Shown here one piece after another: positions 11,493 through 20,109 of a stretch of DNA of 64,000 nucleotides (the stretch's first letter is position 1; the number at the start of each line of letters is the position of its first letter). The stretch is taken from contig NZ_VAWB01000001.1 of assembly GCF_006148925.1 (NCBI RefSeq), positions 192,001 to 256,000 on the forward strand, read 5' to 3'. Position numbers and translations under genes: made by a program. A model generated the notes under the pieces. It did no database searches. It saw nothing but the letters and a program-made list of their open reading frames with translations, and was not told the DNA's origin. Source of the stretch: Hyunsoonleella aestuarii (lineage in GTDB: Bacteria > Bacteroidota > Bacteroidia > Flavobacteriales > Flavobacteriaceae).

Positions 11493-12099
11493 TACCATTA
11501 TTTTCGACTTTGGTAATGTATTTATAAATTTAGATATCGAAGGTTCTAAAAAACAAGCTCACAAAACACTTTGCATTGAAGCTATTTCACTAGAAATGGA
11601 TAAATACAACAGTCTTTATGAGCAAGGATTAATTTCTACTCATACTTTTTTAGATTTTTATTGTAATAAATTTCAAAGATTATCAAGACAACAACTTGTA
11701 GATCTTTGGAATTACATGCTAAAAGATTTTCCTAAATATCGATTAGATTTTTTAAAAAAACTTAAAGCCATTGCAAAGTATAAACTACTTCTTCTGAGTA
11801 ATACAAATGAACTACACATCGATTGGATTAAAGAAAATGTTTCTTTTTATGAAGATTTTAAAAACTGCTTCGATGCTTTTTACCTATCACATGAAATACA
11901 TCTCATAAAACCTAACCAGGATATTTTCGAGTTTGTTTTAAAAGAAAATAATTTAAATCCAGAAGAATGCCTTTTTATTGATGATAACCAAGACAACATT
12001 AAATCTGCACATGCTTTAAATCTTAAAACTTGGCATATTAATCCAAATACTGAAGACGTAGTTAATCTATTTAAGATCAAAGCACATTTATTTGAGTAA
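11485..12099 (+). CDS. HAD-family phosphatase (subfamily IA)
   Basis: 204-residue HAD hydrolase. Motif I is FDFGNV with Asp8 as likely nucleophile, motif II is LLSNTNE, the conserved Lys lies in the LIKPNQDIF region, and motif IV is CLFIDDNQDN. This corresponds to the YihX/GS1-like group that dephosphorylates sugar phosphates or FMN. Its position right after ribD, overlapping by 8 nt, makes it a reasonable candidate for the dephosphorylation step in riboflavin synthesis or for FMN hydrolysis. That is inference; HAD specificity cannot be read from sequence. Confidence 0.88.
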   Translation: MINTIIFDFGNVFINLDIEGSKKQAHKTLCIEAISLEMDKYNSLYEQGLISTHTFLDFYCNKFQRLSRQQLVDLWNYMLKDFPKYRLDFLKKLKAIAKYKLLLLSNTNELHIDWIKENVSFYEDFKNCFDAFYLSHEIHLIKPNQDIFEFVLKENNLNPEECLFIDDNQDNIKSAHALNLKTWHINPNTEDVVNLFKIKAHLFE

Positions 12100-12705
12100 A
12101 TGGAGAAAGACACCTTTAAAACCATTAAAAATTTTACAAGCTCTGTTTTATTTAAAGACAAGAACAGTAAATTTTATGGCTACGCTTTTCCGGTTTTCAA
12201 TGAAGATGAAGTTAAGTTAAAACTTGAAGCATTAAAAAAAGAACATCATTCCGCCAGACATTGGTGTTATGCTTACCAAATTGGCACTGAAACCTTCTTA
12301 TATCGAGCCAATGATGATGGCGAGCCAAACAATTCTGCAGGCATGCCAATTTACGGGCAAATACAATCATTTGAACTTACTAATATATTAATTATTGTGG
12401 TGCGCTACTTTGGAGGTGTTAAATTAGGCGTTGGTGGATTGATAAACGCCTATAGGTCTGCAGCTAAACTAGCAATAGAAAATTCCAAAATCATTGAAAA
12501 AACTATTAATGTCACATATCTTATTTCATTTGACTATAAAAACATGAATAAGGTAATGCGAATAATTAAAGAGAAAAATCTCAATATTATCAATCAGAAG
12601 CTTGAATTAAACTGTCAAATTACCATTTCTGTATGGAAAAAAAATGCATGTTCTATATTTGATATTTTCAATTATCTATATGAAGTAGACATAAAAGAAC
12701 AATAG
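12100..12705 (+). CDS. YigZ/IMPACT family protein
   Basis: 201 residues with an N-terminal UPF0029 domain: SKFYGYAFPV, HHSARHWCYAYQIG and the signature DDGEPNNSAGMPIYGQI, followed by VVRYFGGVKLGVGGLINAYR. A smaller C-terminal DUF1949-like domain covers about 135-200. Homologues bind nucleic acids or ribosome-associated factors; the bacterial role is poorly defined. The ATG directly follows the HAD stop (TAAATG), so it is the last gene of the LEA-ribD-HAD operon. It ends 1 nt before the convergent thioesterase. Confidence 0.92.
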   Translation: MEKDTFKTIKNFTSSVLFKDKNSKFYGYAFPVFNEDEVKLKLEALKKEHHSARHWCYAYQIGTETFLYRANDDGEPNNSAGMPIYGQIQSFELTNILIIVVRYFGGVKLGVGGLINAYRSAAKLAIENSKIIEKTINVTYLISFDYKNMNKVMRIIKEKNLNIINQKLELNCQITISVWKKNACSIFDIFNYLYEVDIKEQ

Positions 12706-12706
12706 T

Positions 12707-13105
12707 TTAATTTTTTAAAGCCTCTAAAATATAAATTGGTGGTCGTGTTGGCTTATTAGTTTTCATGTCGATAAAAACTAAAGTAGTACTTGCTGTAGTT
12801 AAAATTTCACCTAATTCATTAGTGATTTCATAATCAAATTCTATCTTTACCGTTGGCGCTTTTTTAAGTTGAGTTTTTACATTAATTACATCATCATAAC
12901 TCGCTGATTTTTTATAATTTAAACTCAAAGAAACTACCGGAAGCATGATACCATCTTCTTCCATTTTTTTATATGAAATTCCCATTTTTCGCAGCAACTC
13001 AATTCTTCCCATTTCAAGATATAATGGGTAGTTACCATGGTACACGACACCCATTTGGTCAGTTTCCCCATATCTCACTCTTATATGTATTTCATCGACT
13101 TTCAT
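12707..13105 (-). CDS. YbgC-like acyl-CoA thioesterase (hotdog fold)
   Basis: 132-residue single hotdog domain. The 4HBT signature ETDQMGVVYHGNY (about 15-27) carries the catalytic Asp, followed by the long hotdog helix (EMGRIELLRKMG). The family hydrolyses acyl-CoAs, including short-chain and 4-hydroxybenzoyl-CoA. YbgC homologues often accompany Tol-Pal genes, but there are none here. It is transcribed away from dnaA, so both promoters lie in the 192-nt spacer. Confidence 0.9.
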   Translation of the reverse strand: MKVDEIHIRVRYGETDQMGVVYHGNYPLYLEMGRIELLRKMGISYKKMEEDGIMLPVVSLSLNYKKSASYDDVINVKTQLKKAPTVKIEFDYEITNELGEILTTASTTLVFIDMKTNKPTRPPIYILEALKN

Positions 13106-13297
13106 AGGTATTATTGAATATTTTTTTGTAGTTTCGGCTAGCGGCTAAACATGAGGAAAAATTTCTTAAAATTCAATAGAAAATCATTTTTTTTTTAAGA
13201 ATTTTGTTCACATATTTGTCCAACCCAATAAGAGGGATTTTGAGGAGCCAATTCTCATGCTATTATAACTAACTAACAAACCCGAAAATAAAAATTA
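13106..13297. other. Intergenic region upstream of dnaA
   Basis: 192-nt spacer between divergent thioesterase and dnaA. It contains a 10-nt T run (around 13187-13196) and the one-mismatch -7-like CATATTTG (13211-13218). I find no cluster of TTATNCACA DnaA boxes; only TTGTTCACA (13205-13213) comes close. I therefore do not call an origin here. Confidence 0.5.
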
Positions 13298-14725
13298 ATG
13301 AGTGTAACTGCGCAAACGGTATGGAATAATTGTCTTGAATTCATAAAGGATAATATTCAACCGCAAGCATATAAAACTTGGTTCGAACCTATTAAAGCGG
13401 TTAAACTTTCAGATAATGCATTAAGTATTCAAGTACCTAGTAAATTTTTCTATGAATGGCTTGAAGAACATTATGTTAAAATCTTGAAAGTCTCATTAAC
13501 AAAGGAACTAGGTGAAAAAGCAAAGCTTGTTTACGTTATTAAGATGGAAAACACTTACGGTAATAAGCAACCTTTTACCGAAAAGATTCCTAGTTCAAAC
13601 AGAACTGCTGTAAAAGCTCAAGACGTAGACATTCCTCTTAATAATAAAAGTCCAGAGCTACGTAATCCATTTGTTATACCTGGTATAAGAAACGTAAAAA
13701 TAGAATCTCAATTAAATCCAAATTATAGTTTTGAAAACTTCTTAGAGGGCGATTCAAACCGTTTAGCAAGAAGTGCTGGTTTAGCGGTAGCTGCTAAACC
13801 TGGAGGCACCTCTTTTAATCCTCTTTTAGTATTTGGTGGTGTAGGTCTTGGCAAAACGCATTTAGCGCACGCTATTGGTGTTGACATTAAAGATAAATTT
13901 CCAGAAAAGACTGTTTTATATATTTCTGCTGAAAAGTTTACACAGCAATATATAGAATCTGTAAAAAAGAATAATAGAAATGATTTCATTCATTTTTACC
14001 AAATTATAGATGTTTTAATTATTGATGATGTTCAGTTTTTCTCTGGAAAGTCTGGCACTCAAGACGTTTTCTTCCATATATTTAATCACCTGCATCAAAA
14101 CGGAAAGCAAGTCATTCTAACAAGTGACAAAGCTCCAGTAGATATGCAGGATATCGAACAGCGCTTGCTATCACGTTTTAAGTGGGGCTTATCTGCTGAA
14201 TTACAGCATCCCGATTTTGAGACACGAGTTTCAATTTTGAAAAACAAGTTATATCGAGATGGTGTAGAAATGCCTGACGATATAATTGATTATGTTGCAA
14301 AAAACATAAAAACTAATGTTAGAGAGCTAGAAGGTGCTATTATCTCATTAATCGCTCAATCTTCTTTCAATAAAAAAGAGATTACCATAGAACTCGCTAA
14401 ACAAATTGTTGAAAAATTTGTCAAAAACACTAAGCGAGAGGTATCGATTGATTACATTCAGAAAGTAGTTTCGGATTATTTCCAAATGGATATTGACACA
14501 CTACAATCCAAAACAAGAAAACGGCATATTGTACAGGCTAGACAATTAGCTATGTTCTTTGCTAAAAAATTAACAAAAGCATCGTTGGCTAGCATTGGAT
14601 CACAAATTGGAAAGCGTGATCATGCTACTGTTTTACACGCCTGCAAAACTGTGGACAATTTATCTTCTACAGATAAGCAGTTTAGAAAATACGTTGAAGA
14701 CATTACAAAAAAACTTTCAGTTTAA
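13298..14725 (+). CDS. dnaA: Chromosomal replication initiator DnaA
   Basis: AAA+ ATPase that melts the replication origin. The 475 residues contain domain I (about 1-85, TVWNNCLEFIKDN), a linker, the AAA+ domain with Walker A GGVGLGKTH (180-188), Walker B LIIDDVQF and the QRLLSRFKWGL box, and domain IV with the DnaA-box-binding helix-turn-helix and signature GKRDHATVLHACKTV. It is complete and of normal length. The next gene follows 12 nt downstream. rpmH, often near dnaA in other phyla, lies 36 kb away here. Confidence 0.98.
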   Translation: MSVTAQTVWNNCLEFIKDNIQPQAYKTWFEPIKAVKLSDNALSIQVPSKFFYEWLEEHYVKILKVSLTKELGEKAKLVYVIKMENTYGNKQPFTEKIPSSNRTAVKAQDVDIPLNNKSPELRNPFVIPGIRNVKIESQLNPNYSFENFLEGDSNRLARSAGLAVAAKPGGTSFNPLLVFGGVGLGKTHLAHAIGVDIKDKFPEKTVLYISAEKFTQQYIESVKKNNRNDFIHFYQIIDVLIIDDVQFFSGKSGTQDVFFHIFNHLHQNGKQVILTSDKAPVDMQDIEQRLLSRFKWGLSAELQHPDFETRVSILKNKLYRDGVEMPDDIIDYVAKNIKTNVRELEGAIISLIAQSSFNKKEITIELAKQIVEKFVKNTKREVSIDYIQKVVSDYFQMDIDTLQSKTRKRHIVQARQLAMFFAKKLTKASLASIGSQIGKRDHATVLHACKTVDNLSSTDKQFRKYVEDITKKLSV

Positions 14726-14737
14726 AACTTTACTTAG

Positions 14738-15199
14738 ATGACAAAAATTCTCATGGTGTGTTTGGGCAACATTTGTCGTTCACCATTAGCAGAAGGTATT
14801 TTACGCTCTAAATTACCAGCATCAGAATTTTTAGTTGACTCCTCTGGAACTGCTAGTTATCATATTGGAAACGCTCCAGATAGGCGCTCTGTCAAAGTAG
14901 CAAAAAAGTACGGACTCGATATTTCCAATTTAAAAGGCAGACAGTTTTCTGTTGCAGATTTCGATATTTTTGATCACATTTTCGCTATGGATGAGACTAA
15001 CTTTTATAATATTATTGCTTTAGCGAGACATAATGCCGACCAAGACAAAGTAAAACTAATATTAAACGAAATCTACCCAGATCAAAACTATAGTGTCCCT
15101 GACCCCTATTATGGCGGTAAAGAAGGGTTTGAAAATGTTTATAAAATGTTAGACGAAGCTTGTTCTATAATAGCAGACCGCCTTACAATGAAATCTTAA
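14738..15199 (+). CDS. Low-molecular-weight protein tyrosine phosphatase
   Basis: 153-residue LMW-PTP. The P-loop CLGNICRS (8-15) provides catalytic Cys8 and Arg14, and the general-acid Asp is in VPDPYYGG near residue 125. In bacteria these enzymes remove phosphate from tyrosine kinases of envelope polysaccharide systems or from arginine-phosphorylated proteins. No kinase is adjacent, so the substrate is open. It follows dnaA by 12 nt and probably shares its transcript. Confidence 0.93.
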   Translation: MTKILMVCLGNICRSPLAEGILRSKLPASEFLVDSSGTASYHIGNAPDRRSVKVAKKYGLDISNLKGRQFSVADFDIFDHIFAMDETNFYNIIALARHNADQDKVKLILNEIYPDQNYSVPDPYYGGKEGFENVYKMLDEACSIIADRLTMKS

Positions 15200-15242
15200 A
15201 TTTATTAGTACATTTAAGCTTTAACAATTTTCATCATTCTTA

Positions 15243-15959
15243 ATGAACCAAGCAACAGGCAAACTTTATTTAATACCTACAACCTTAGGGGATAATGCAC
15301 CTCTTGAAGTACTACCTATTTCTGTTAAAAAAATCGTAGAGCAAATTAATACATACATTGTTGAGAACGAAAAAACAGCTCGCCGGTTTATAAAAAAAAT
15401 CAGTTCTGGAAAGTCTCAATCTAGTTTACAGATATTTCACTTAAATAAATTCACCAACCCACTTGAGTTACCAGAATTCCTAAACCCTTGCCAGAATGGT
15501 ATCGATGTAGGTTTAATGTCTGAAGCAGGTTGCCCTGGAGTTGCCGATCCAGGTGCAGATATTGTAAAATTAGCACATAAACAAAATATTAAAGTTGTAC
15601 CACTAGTTGGACCGTCATCAATTCTTATGGCAATAATGAGTTCTGGTTTAAACGGGCAAAATTTTTCGTTTAATGGGTATTTACCAATCGATAAAGAGGA
15701 AAGAAAACGGGAAATAAAAAGACTCGAACGTTTGTCGTATGAAAACAACCAATCGCAAATATTTATTGAGACTCCATATAGAAATAACAAATTACTTGAA
15801 GACTTAAGCAATTCTCTTGGTAGTAATACAAGTTTATGTGTGGCTTGTGATATTAGCTTAACATCGGAATACATTAAAACCCAAGAAGCACATTTATGGA
15901 AAAAAAATATGGTAGACCTCCACAAGAGACCTACCATATTCATTATTCATAAAGCTTAA
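15243..15959 (+). CDS. SAM-dependent methyltransferase of the tetrapyrrole/RsmI fold
   Basis: 238 residues. It begins GKLYLIPTTLGD, the RsmI-like first strand, then has the fold's glycine-rich block LMSEAGCPGVADPGADIV (about 90-107) and LVGPSSILMAIMSSGL (about 121-136). Bacterial RsmI 2'-O-methylates C1402 of 16S rRNA. This shorter Bacteroidetes version lacks RsmI's C-terminal domain and differs at the N-terminus, so I leave the target open. It ends 7 nt before a convergent gene. Confidence 0.85.
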   Translation: MNQATGKLYLIPTTLGDNAPLEVLPISVKKIVEQINTYIVENEKTARRFIKKISSGKSQSSLQIFHLNKFTNPLELPEFLNPCQNGIDVGLMSEAGCPGVADPGADIVKLAHKQNIKVVPLVGPSSILMAIMSSGLNGQNFSFNGYLPIDKEERKREIKRLERLSYENNQSQIFIETPYRNNKLLEDLSNSLGSNTSLCVACDISLTSEYIKTQEAHLWKKNMVDLHKRPTIFIIHKA

Positions 15960-15966
15960 AGGATTC

Positions 15967-16626
15967 CTAAATAGCCTTTGCTTTTCTATCAGCTTTTAAA
16001 AACGAGGTATCATAACCAGAAAATTTCTTCATATAATTAGACACTGTCGTACCATAACCGTCTGCGAAATTATTCATTCCATAACTTCTAAGGTATTTTT
16101 TCACACTTCCCGGCCCAGCTAAATGTGCCGCCGCAAGAATCCCAGACTCAGTTACAAGAACACCATTAATTTTTTTGCCTACAAAATTTTTAATGTCTCT
16201 TCTTAAAATCCATTTGTTACGTTTTGCATTTGCAACAAATGCCTTTTCTTGTAGTTTCGGATCTTTTAGAAACTTGTTTGGGTTATTAATCCCAATAAGC
16301 TTTAAAGTTCCTTTACCAAATTGATATTTCCCAAGGTAACCATAAGTATTTACACATTGGTAATCACCTCTGGACTCTTTAAAGGCTAAAGCCTCTTTAA
16401 ATCCTACAAAAGATTTCCCTAAATACGGAGAAAATACTTCGTTAGCGTCATTTGATGCGTCAATATTATCATTAATATTTGCATCAAGATCCATGTTATA
16501 GTTTAACACTAGACCTTTTGTTGAATACTCACTTAAATCTATCGTTTCGTTAGTTTTAAACGATGCATACAATAAAACAGAAATTGTAAGCGCTAGGGTT
16601 AAGTAACTTGCAATATTCTTTATCAT
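15967..16626 (-). CDS. Lytic-transglycosylase-like cell-wall protein
   Basis: 219 residues with an N-terminal hydrophobic signal or anchor (about 4-21), a low-complexity Asn/Asp linker (about 45-65) and a lysozyme-like domain. The likely catalytic Glu is in FKEALAFKESRGDYQ (about 77-91), followed by NTYGYLGKYQFGKGTL, as in Slt-type enzymes, where the Glu-Ser precedes the GxxQF/YQF motif. It probably cleaves or binds peptidoglycan in the periplasm. It has its own strong promoter (16684-16714) and is monocistronic. Confidence 0.75.
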   Translation of the reverse strand: MIKNIASYLTLALTISVLLYASFKTNETIDLSEYSTKGLVLNYNMDLDANINDNIDASNDANEVFSPYLGKSFVGFKEALAFKESRGDYQCVNTYGYLGKYQFGKGTLKLIGINNPNKFLKDPKLQEKAFVANAKRNKWILRRDIKNFVGKKINGVLVTESGILAAAHLAGPGSVKKYLRSYGMNNFADGYGTTVSNYMKKFSGYDTSFLKADRKAKAI

Positions 16627-16683
16627 AATTTCTAAATTTCTTCAGTGTTTTGTTATATTAAAAACACGTGAAATTTGAGCGTG

Positions 16684-16714
16684 CAAAATTAGATATATTT
16701 TTTAGACCCTCAAA
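16684..16714 (-). promoter_or_regulatory. Promoter of the transglycosylase-like gene 15967-16626
   Basis: Minus strand: -33 TTTG (16714-16711), 19-nt spacer, -7 TAATTTTG (16691-16684). Both boxes match the Bacteroidetes housekeeping consensus exactly and the spacing is canonical. It implies a leader of about 50 nt. Confidence 0.78.
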
Positions 16715-16736
16715 ATAAATCGATTATATGTGAATT

Positions 16737-17651
16737 TTAATAGTAGAATAGATGAAATACACACCCTTTTTTATTAAATTCTAAAGTTGGAAAGGGTATT
16801 TTTATCATATTGAAAACGTCTAAAATTGACCTTAAAAACCTTGAATTAGTGTGAATTGCACTTAAGTTTAAGTCTAAACTAAAGTAGAATTGCCTAAAGC
16901 GATTATCAAATATAACTGTTTGATTATCAATTGTTTCAAAACCTGCATTACCATACAACATACCTTCTCCACCATATCCAAAAGCTACATTAAGCCATTT
17001 AGGAATTTTACTCTTCTTAAAGAATGAATGAAGATTGGCACTAAGCCAATAGGTTTGTCCATTATAGTCCTTTAAAACCTGTTCAAAAAACGATTCACCG
17101 AGTTTATCTGGTCTTTTATCCGCAAAATTTGTTTGGTGAAAAGAGAACTTTAACGCAATTCGCTGCTCATTCCATAATAATTCTTGTCCAATATACAAAC
17201 CTGTACCTGCTCCATTTGAAACTATATCGCCCCATGAAAACCCCCACTCTTGTGAATAGGCATCCAGGACTTCAACAGCAGCTAAAAATGTAAAACCGAG
17301 TGTTGCACCGTACAATAATTGATCTCTCTTTTTAACACCACTCCAATTAAGGACTTGTGCTCCATGTTTGGCTAACTGGTAAGACGTAAAAGCATGCCCG
17401 ACCTTATCCATTTGTAACCATTCACTATTGTCATTTACCGTATGGAATTTAGACCTCTCAAAATCTGCATACCATAATTGATTTAAACCTATTAGAGAAA
17501 TAGTCGCTAATGATGCTTCAGAAATAACCACAGTATTTCTTCTAGAAATATTCAGCGTATCAGATGGTTTTAAAAAAGCATCTAACTTTGATTGCGAGAA
17601 AGTCAAGAGTGATAGTAAGAGGAAAATATATTTAAGTAATGTTTGCTTCAT
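16737..17651 (-). CDS. DUF2279 family outer-surface/periplasmic protein (YfiM-like)
   Basis: 304 residues with a Sec signal peptide (cleavage near FSQS, about residue 20). The DUF2279 core has MDKVGHAFTSYQLAKHGAQ (about 81-99), whose His and the following GATLGFTFLAAVEVLDAYSQEWGFSWGDIVSNGAGTG are written here only by position (about 114-150). It ends in aromatic beta-strand-like segments (CVFHLFYY), compatible with an outer-membrane association. The function is unknown. Its ATG overlaps the mltG stop by 1 nt, so it is the last gene of dapF-GNAT-mltG-DUF2279. Confidence 0.82.
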   Translation of the reverse strand: MKQTLLKYIFLLLSLLTFSQSKLDAFLKPSDTLNISRRNTVVISEASLATISLIGLNQLWYADFERSKFHTVNDNSEWLQMDKVGHAFTSYQLAKHGAQVLNWSGVKKRDQLLYGATLGFTFLAAVEVLDAYSQEWGFSWGDIVSNGAGTGLYIGQELLWNEQRIALKFSFHQTNFADKRPDKLGESFFEQVLKDYNGQTYWLSANLHSFFKKSKIPKWLNVAFGYGGEGMLYGNAGFETIDNQTVIFDNRFRQFYFSLDLNLSAIHTNSRFLRSILDVFNMIKIPFPTLEFNKKGCVFHLFYY

Positions 17652-18694
17652 TACCTATTAATACCTTGTGAAGATAAATAACGATGATATTCTCTAGCAT
17701 TCGCATTGTGTTGTGTTAATGTTTTGGCAAACTTATGAAAACCGAGTCGTTTGGCATCTGCAACAAAATAAAGGTATTTGTGCTTTTCAGAATTTAACAC
17801 GGCATCAATTGCCGAAATATCAGGCATAGCAATTAAACCAGGTGGTAAACCTAAATTTTTATAGGTATTGTATGGAGAATCAATTTCTTTATGCACATTT
17901 AAAACCCGCTTTATTACAGTATTTTTATACTGAGGCAGTTTATATGCTGCAAATTTTAAGGTAGGGTCTGCTTGAAGTGGCATTCCCATTTTTAACCGAT
18001 TCATATAAACACCAGCAATTCTTGGCTGTTCTGAAGCTTGCTTAGACTCTTCATATACAATAGAAGCCAATGCAATCACTTGATTTGGCGACAAACCAAT
18101 GGCTTCAGATTTTTTAATTCTTGAATCATTCCAAAAACGATTATATTCTTTTAACATTCTATCTCTAAAACCTTCACCTGAAGTATTCCAGAAAAACTCA
18201 TAACTATTAGGTAAATACATCCCTAAAGCTGTCGCTTGGTTAAATTTGTTTTCGGTAAGAAAAGAAATGTCTTTCATAGCACTAAGAATGGAAACACTGT
18301 CTGCTTCAATTTGTTCTGAAACGCGTCCGGCTAACTTTTCAAGTGATTCTTGATTATTAAAAGAGACCGTTATTGGCAAATTATTACTCCTAATAGAGTT
18401 TATAATCTCGTTATTAGTCATTCCTTTTTTTACTACAAAGCGACCAGCCTTAACATAGCTAACATATTTTTTTCGTTCTGCAAGAGCATCAAATTTATCT
18501 ATATGCTTTAAAAGTGGCTCTAGCTGTTCACGAACCTCCGTATAGGAATCAGTTGATTTCACATAGATGTAGGCTTCGGCATTATTAAAAGCTGTATTTG
18601 GGGTAAACATGGTGCTATAAACAAAATAGGCAAAATAGGCAGCCACACCTAAACCTAAAAACACAATAGCAAGAAGAATTTTTTTGATATACAT
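17651..18694 (-). CDS. mltG: Endolytic transglycosylase MltG
   Basis: Inner-membrane enzyme that cleaves nascent glycan strands and sets their length. There is an N-terminal transmembrane anchor (about 4-27), a LysM-like region (about 75-105) and the YceG catalytic domain with SIVYEESK (catalytic Glu), RIAGVYMNRL and the signature LQADPTLKFA, ending with ALNSEKHKYLYFVADA. 347 residues is normal. It shares a transcript with dapF, which supplies meso-DAP for the same peptidoglycan. Confidence 0.96.
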   Translation of the reverse strand: MYIKKILLAIVFLGLGVAAYFAYFVYSTMFTPNTAFNNAEAYIYVKSTDSYTEVREQLEPLLKHIDKFDALAERKKYVSYVKAGRFVVKKGMTNNEIINSIRSNNLPITVSFNNQESLEKLAGRVSEQIEADSVSILSAMKDISFLTENKFNQATALGMYLPNSYEFFWNTSGEGFRDRMLKEYNRFWNDSRIKKSEAIGLSPNQVIALASIVYEESKQASEQPRIAGVYMNRLKMGMPLQADPTLKFAAYKLPQYKNTVIKRVLNVHKEIDSPYNTYKNLGLPPGLIAMPDISAIDAVLNSEKHKYLYFVADAKRLGFHKFAKTLTQHNANAREYHRYLSSQGINR

Positions 18695-19216
18695 TTAATT
18701 ATTAATTAGCTGAAACAAATATTCGTCTTTATATTCATTATTGTTAAAATTCCAATCTTTTTTTAGTCCAACGTTTACAAAACCTTGTTTTTTGAACAGA
18801 CTCATACTCGCCTCATTACCTTCTGAAATATTGCAATACAACTGATGTAAACCTAAGGTTTTAAAACTGTAGCTGACTAGCAACTTTAAGGCCTCAAATC
18901 CATACCCTTTATAACGATTATCAGATTTGATTAAAATACCAATGCCTGCACGCTTGTTTTTAAAATCGAAATCAAAAATATCAATTAAACCTAAAGACTC
19001 ATTGTCATTACTAGAAATGACTAGCCGGAGCTGCTTAACTTCAAAAATATCTTTATGGGCGTTTTCTAAGTATTGCTTTATGATAAACTTAGAGTATGGT
19101 GTTTGTGTATTACTAATTTCCCATATTGATTCATCGTTCTCTATCGCGTAAATAAACTCTAAATCCTCAGGTTCTAAAGCCCGTAAATAAACATTATCCC
19201 CTTTTAAAGTAATCAT
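18695..19216 (-). CDS. GNAT-family acetyltransferase (RimJ/RimL type)
   Basis: GNAT protein of the RimJ/RimL subgroup: it begins MITLKGDNVYLRALEPEDLE and has the CoA-binding loop KSDNRYKGYGFEALKLL, then CNISEGNEASMSLFKKQGF. The target could be a ribosomal protein N-terminus or a small amine. A longer start at 19258 lies inside dapF; I chose the ATG at 19216 because it gives the usual N-terminus and an ATGA overlap with the dapF stop. Length from that start is 173 residues. Confidence 0.9.
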   Translation of the reverse strand: MITLKGDNVYLRALEPEDLEFIYAIENDESIWEISNTQTPYSKFIIKQYLENAHKDIFEVKQLRLVISSNDNESLGLIDIFDFDFKNKRAGIGILIKSDNRYKGYGFEALKLLVSYSFKTLGLHQLYCNISEGNEASMSLFKKQGFVNVGLKKDWNFNNNEYKDEYLFQLINN

Positions 19217-19983
19217 ATGCTCCCTTTGAAAACTAATTTCGCTGGACCGATAAGCCAAATATTGGAATATACACCATTATTTTCTTCAAAAGAGACTTGT
19301 AAATCGCCCCCCAGTGCTTTCAAAGTTATTAAGTTATCTGTGGTTTCTTTAAGTGTGTGCATCGCAATGGCAACTGCCGTAACACCAGTACCACAAGATA
19401 AAGTCTCATCTTCAACACCTCTTTCATAGGTTCTCACAGCAAATGTCGCATCACCTATTTTTTTAACAAAATTCACATTACTTCCAGCTTCATTGTAGGG
19501 CGCACCATAGCGAATTTTTGAACCTTCAGCCTTAATATCAAAATCATCAATATTTTCTCTTAATTCAACATGATGAGGAGATCCAGTATCAAGAAAAACA
19601 TGGCTGACATATTTTTCAACAGCATTAACATCTTGCATTTGTAGTTTTACAATATCGTCTTCAATTGTTGCAAAATGCAAACCATCAATTGCTTCAAACG
19701 TCGCTTTTTTGGCAATGATGCCTAAATTTCTTGCAAAAGCTACGGCACAACGTCCTCCATTTCCACACAAACTTTGACTGCCATCAGAATTAAAATAAAT
19801 CATTTCAAAATCTGCTTTTTCATGATTCTGAATTAATATTAATCCGTCAGCACCTATGCCAAAACGTCTGTCACATAAAGCTGCCACCAGTTTGGTATTA
19901 TTTTTGTCGATTTTTTGCTGACGATTATCTATCATCACAAAATCGTTACCAGTTCCTTGATATTTGTAAAATTCTTGCTGCAT
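19213..19983 (-). CDS. dapF: Diaminopimelate epimerase
   Basis: DapF interconverts LL- and meso-diaminopimelate for lysine and peptidoglycan. It shows the two-cysteine, cofactor-free active site: LCGNGGRCAVAFARN (first Cys) and LSCGTGVTAVAIAM (second Cys), plus YKYQGTGNDFVMID at the N-terminus. I start it at the ATG 19981-19983 (256 residues). An in-frame TTG 12 nt upstream falls inside the -7 promoter box and would not be in the message. First gene of dapF-GNAT-mltG-DUF2279. Confidence 0.96.
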   Translation of the reverse strand: MQQEFYKYQGTGNDFVMIDNRQQKIDKNNTKLVAALCDRRFGIGADGLILIQNHEKADFEMIYFNSDGSQSLCGNGGRCAVAFARNLGIIAKKATFEAIDGLHFATIEDDIVKLQMQDVNAVEKYVSHVFLDTGSPHHVELRENIDDFDIKAEGSKIRYGAPYNEAGSNVNFVKKIGDATFAVRTYERGVEDETLSCGTGVTAVAIAMHTLKETTDNLITLKALGGDLQVSFEENNGVYSNIWLIGPAKLVFKGSI

Positions 19984-19992
19984 AATGATGCG

Positions 19993-20000
19993 CAAATATA
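19993..20000 (-). promoter_or_regulatory. Putative -7 element of the dapF operon
   Basis: Minus-strand TATATTTG, perfect TAnnTTTG, 9 nt before the dapF ATG. The transcript would be almost leaderless. No -33 TTTG at 19-21 nt. Confidence 0.5.
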
Positions 20001-20109
20001 TGAATATTAAACTGTTTTTTTGATTGTTAAATCGTCGTTAAAGTTGAATTAAACATTCAATAAATATTTAATTTTAATCGTTAATTAGGAAAACTTAAAA
20101 CTGAAAATT

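Noticed and set aside
13106-13297. Replication origin upstream of dnaA
   Set aside because: No cluster of TTATNCACA boxes; only one near match (TTGTTCACA at 13205-13213). GC skew of the whole chromosome would decide; the window cannot.
19216-19258. Longer N-terminus for the GNAT gene downstream of dapF
   Set aside because: The extra 14 residues lie inside dapF coding sequence, and the ATG at 19216 gives both the family N-terminus and an ATGA overlap.
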